A stretch of 64,000 bases of DNA from positions 1 to 64,000 of the forward strand of contig JARUHP010000015.1 of assembly GCA_030005635.1 (NCBI GenBank). Reading direction: 5' to 3'. The stretch is from Deltaproteobacteria bacterium IMCC39146. GTDB taxonomy: Bacteria > Desulfobacterota > Desulfuromonadia > Desulfuromonadales > BM103. This document shows, piece after piece, positions 62,166-64,000 of this stretch. Positions within the stretch are counted from its first letter, which is position 1. Every line of letters begins with the position of its first letter. The notes beneath the pieces are model-generated. The model was not told the DNA's origin. It searched no databases and saw only the letters and a list, made by a program, of their open reading frames with translations. The translations under genes and the position numbers were made by a program.

Positions 62166-62492
62166 ATGAAAGAACGCAACGATATTCTGGATGCCGTCTA
62201 CCAGGTGGTCCAGGATCGTAAGCAGAATCCATCAGAAAAGTCCTACGTGGCATCACTTTACGCTAAAGGTCTTGATAAGATTCTCGGCAAGATCGGTGAG
62301 GAGGCTACGGAAGTTGCCGTTGCCGGCAAGGGTGGTGAGGTCGATGAAGTGGTCAGTGAAGTGGCAGATTTATGGTTCCATACCCTGGTGCTGCTGAGTT
62401 ATTACGATTTGCCCCCTGAAAAAATTTATGCAGAGTTGGAGCGTCGTTTCGGTCTGTCCGGTCTGGAAGAAAAAGCCAGTCGCACAAGTTGA
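62166..62492 (+). CDS. hisE: Phosphoribosyl-ATP pyrophosphatase
   Basis: The protein has 108 residues, an all-alpha MazG-like fold. It hydrolyses phosphoribosyl-ATP to phosphoribosyl-AMP, step two of histidine synthesis. The metal-binding Glu residues are in 'LGKIGEEATEVAVAGKGG' and 'VVSEVADLWFHTLVLL'. It is a stand-alone HisE; HisI (the cyclohydrolase for step three) is neither fused nor nearby in the window. Confidence 0.94.
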   Translation: MKERNDILDAVYQVVQDRKQNPSEKSYVASLYAKGLDKILGKIGEEATEVAVAGKGGEVDEVVSEVADLWFHTLVLLSYYDLPPEKIYAELERRFGLSGLEEKASRTS

Positions 62493-62619
62493 AACCTTCG
62501 ATAATTGAGGGGTTTGCAACAAATAACCAAAGGTTGAGATCCAACAATAAAGCATTCATCACAGGTGGTAAGTCTTTTGCCTGGCCCTATGTTTAAAAGG
62601 TTTAAGGAGATAGCAAAGA

Positions 62620-63063
62620 ATGAGTATCCAGGATCAATTGCTTGATGCGATGAAGGTCGCGATGAAAGCTAAAGACAGCTTGCGTCTGACCACGATTCGC
62701 ATGGCCCGTACCGCTTTGAAGAACGTTGAGATAGACACGCGTCAGGAGCTTGATGAGGCTGCTGCGATCAAAGTGCTTTCGACCCTGGTTAAGCAGAGGC
62801 GTGAAGCGGCGGAAGCTTACCGCGAAACTCGCCCGGAGCTGGCCGAAAAGGAAGAACTTGAAGTGGTCATCCTGCAGGAGTTTCTGCCGGCTCAGTTGAG
62901 CGAGGCCGAAATTGAGGCGTTGGTGGCCAAGGCGGTCGCCGAAAGTGGAGCTAGTTCCATGAAGGATATGGGTGCGGTTATGAAACTGGTCACTCCGCAA
63001 ACCACCGGTCGAGCCGATGGTAAACTGGTCAGCAACCTGGTCCGGAAACTTCTGGCGGGGTAA
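62620..63063 (+). CDS. GatB/YqeY-domain protein
   Basis: The protein has 147 residues. It shows the YqeY pattern 'LLDAMKVAMKAKDSLRLTTI', 'VLSTLVKQRREAAEAYRE', 'EELEVVILQEFLPAQLSEAEI' and 'MKDMGAVMKLV'. The domain is shared with the C-terminus of GatB and may bind tRNA; the stand-alone function is not established. AAGGAG precedes the ATG. It is followed by cvpA after 21 bases. Confidence 0.92.
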   Translation: MSIQDQLLDAMKVAMKAKDSLRLTTIRMARTALKNVEIDTRQELDEAAAIKVLSTLVKQRREAAEAYRETRPELAEKEELEVVILQEFLPAQLSEAEIEALVAKAVAESGASSMKDMGAVMKLVTPQTTGRADGKLVSNLVRKLLAG

Positions 63064-63084
63064 GCCAAAGGAGCTGTTTTCTGT

Positions 63085-63567
63085 ATGAACGGCATTGATA
63101 TTGCCATCCTTGTCATCCTCTGTGGCTTTTTGCTCAAGGGGTTGCTGCGCGGCCTGCTCAAGGAAGTTTGTTCTTTGGCAGGCCTTTTTATCGGCGCCTT
63201 TCTGGCTTTTCGTTATCATGGGCCTTTGGCCGATGCTCTGCTGAAGTCGGTAGACCTGCCTGCGCAAATTGCTATTGCCATTACCTTTACCGTTCTGTTT
63301 TTGGTGACCATGGTGTTTTTCGTCGTCCTTGGTTTCCTGCTCTCACGGTTTATCAAGTTACTCTTCCTTGGTGGTTTCAACCGACTTCTCGGTGGTGTCT
63401 TCGGTTTGTGCCAAGGGGTCTTGTTGCTGGCCGTGGTGCTCTTTGCTCTCTCGTTACGGCCCATGCCCTGGGGGTTGGATCAATCAATGAAAGAAGCTTT
63501 CCTGGCGCCACCTTTTGTCGACCTGGGTAATGCGGCACTGGAGGGGAGCCAGCGCGTTTTGAAATGA
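63085..63567 (+). CDS. cvpA: CvpA-family membrane protein
   Basis: The protein has 160 residues with four predicted helices (about 5-20, 27-45, 62-85 and 100-125). 'DIAILVILCGFLLKGLLRGLLKEVCSLAGLFIGAFLAFRYH' (in pieces) is the CvpA start. In other bacteria CvpA is linked to colicin V secretion and envelope stress, and in this position it commonly precedes mutS2. Its stop overlaps the next start (ATGA). Confidence 0.9.
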   Translation: MNGIDIAILVILCGFLLKGLLRGLLKEVCSLAGLFIGAFLAFRYHGPLADALLKSVDLPAQIAIAITFTVLFLVTMVFFVVLGFLLSRFIKLLFLGGFNRLLGGVFGLCQGVLLLAVVLFALSLRPMPWGLDQSMKEAFLAPPFVDLGNAALEGSQRVLK

Positions 63568-64000
63568 CCTCGGAGAAAGTAACTTACAAAGATAAAACTA
63601 TGGCCGACAGCCTGGTGCAGCTTGAGTTTGCCAAGGTCGTCAAGCTGGTGGTGGCTAAGACCCAGACGACCTACGGTCGATCTCTGGCAGAGGCCCTAGC
63701 TCCTTTTCACGAGCGGCCCAGGATCGAAGAGGCTCTGCGTGAAGCGAAGGAGGCCGCTCAGCTACTTCAGGAAGATGGCCCTTTATCCCTTGGCTCCGGA
63801 GATGACCTGCTGCCCCATCTGGCGGGCTTAAAGACCGAAGGTCTGCGTCTGGAGGCCGAGGTCTTGCGTGATGTGCAGGCGGCCCTCGAGGCGGCCCAGG
63901 AGTGTCGGCAAAAACTTCTGAAAAGTGAAGTTTGTCCCTCTCTTCAAGACTTTGCTAGACGCTTGACCCCGTTCCCTGGCCTTGCTGCGGAGATCCGACG
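63564..64000 (+). CDS. mutS2: MutS2, N-terminal part (cut by window edge)
   Basis: A frame of 145 codons runs to the end of the window. The start ATG at 63564 overlaps the cvpA stop; an ATG at 63600 is an alternative that agrees better with the usual 'LVQLEFAKVVKLVVAKTQTT' MutS2 start. 'TTYGRSLAEALAP' and 'LSLGSGDDLLPHLAGLKTEG' match MutS2, a ribosome-rescue and recombination-suppressing ATPase related to MutS. The ATPase and Smr domains lie outside the window. Confidence 0.9.
   Translation, partial: MTSEKVTYKDKTMADSLVQLEFAKVVKLVVAKTQTTYGRSLAEALAPFHERPRIEEALREAKEAAQLLQEDGPLSLGSGDDLLPHLAGLKTEGLRLEAEVLRDVQAALEAAQECRQKLLKSEVCPSLQDFARRLTPFPGLAAEIR

Overview
The window looks like a chromosomal segment of a respiratory, dissimilatory metal- or sulfur-reducing bacterium of the Desulfuromonadales (Geobacter/Desulfuromonas-like). 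Support comes from a MtrB/PioB-type outer-membrane porin next to a DmsE-type decaheme lipoprotein cytochrome, a ResB cytochrome c maturation protein, a DUF4911 protein, the gene order murA-hisGDBHAFE, a short-form HisG, and ThyX. This placement is inference from gene content; no 16S rRNA or other phylogenetic marker was compared. No rRNA or tRNA gene was recognised.

Region 1 (1-7.7 kb) is accessory. It starts with the N-terminus of an IS transposase. Then come three CsgD-like LuxR regulators around three secreted proteins of unknown function: one made of nine GGGS units and a charged Asp/Arg/Lys tail, one with repeated 'G-[IV]-Y' blades, and one with a C-terminal CARDB/DUF11-like domain. This has the layout of a surface or matrix module. 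About 600 bp of non-coding DNA follow.

Region 2 (7.7-28.1 kb, nearly all minus strand) holds a TVP38/TMEM64-flavoprotein fusion, an orphan GspE/PilB-type ATPase, and a tightly coupled operon of a HAD phosphatase, a MATE/ANKH-like exporter, a previously uncounted 57-aa Cys-rich protein, a GAPDH and ArsJ. GAPDH plus ArsJ is the known arsenate-detoxification pair. Beyond these lie yggS-like, maf, a PocR-GAF-GAF-GGDEF protein, trmFO, topA, smg, dprA, a LysM protein and cpoB.

Region 3 (28.2-41.4 kb) contains a U32 peptidase and a lipid kinase, two Nudix hydrolases with DUF4911, an OsmC protein and resB. Next is a short intergenic unit with a palindromic operator, a strong ribosome binding site and an 18-codon reading frame. 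A DUF362 ferredoxin, a small lipoprotein, MscS, acnA and metX follow. metX is preceded by a complete SAM-I riboswitch with promoter and terminator.

Region 4 (41.4-49.0 kb) is a four-gene minus-strand operon: decaheme lipoprotein, MtrB-like porin, ABC-type solute-binding protein and methyl-accepting chemotaxis protein, with an Rrf2 regulator upstream. It joins a predicted trans-outer-membrane electron conduit to a chemoreceptor. Both the cytochrome and the porin carry an unusual CX3CH motif.

Region 5 (49.3-64 kb, plus strand) is housekeeping: gluQ, rho, rpmE, thyX, prfA, prmC, murA, the histidine operon, yqeY-like, cvpA and the start of mutS2. Two 164-bp elements with terminal inverted repeats, one of them inside the his operon, and several families of long imperfect palindromic repeats lie between the genes.
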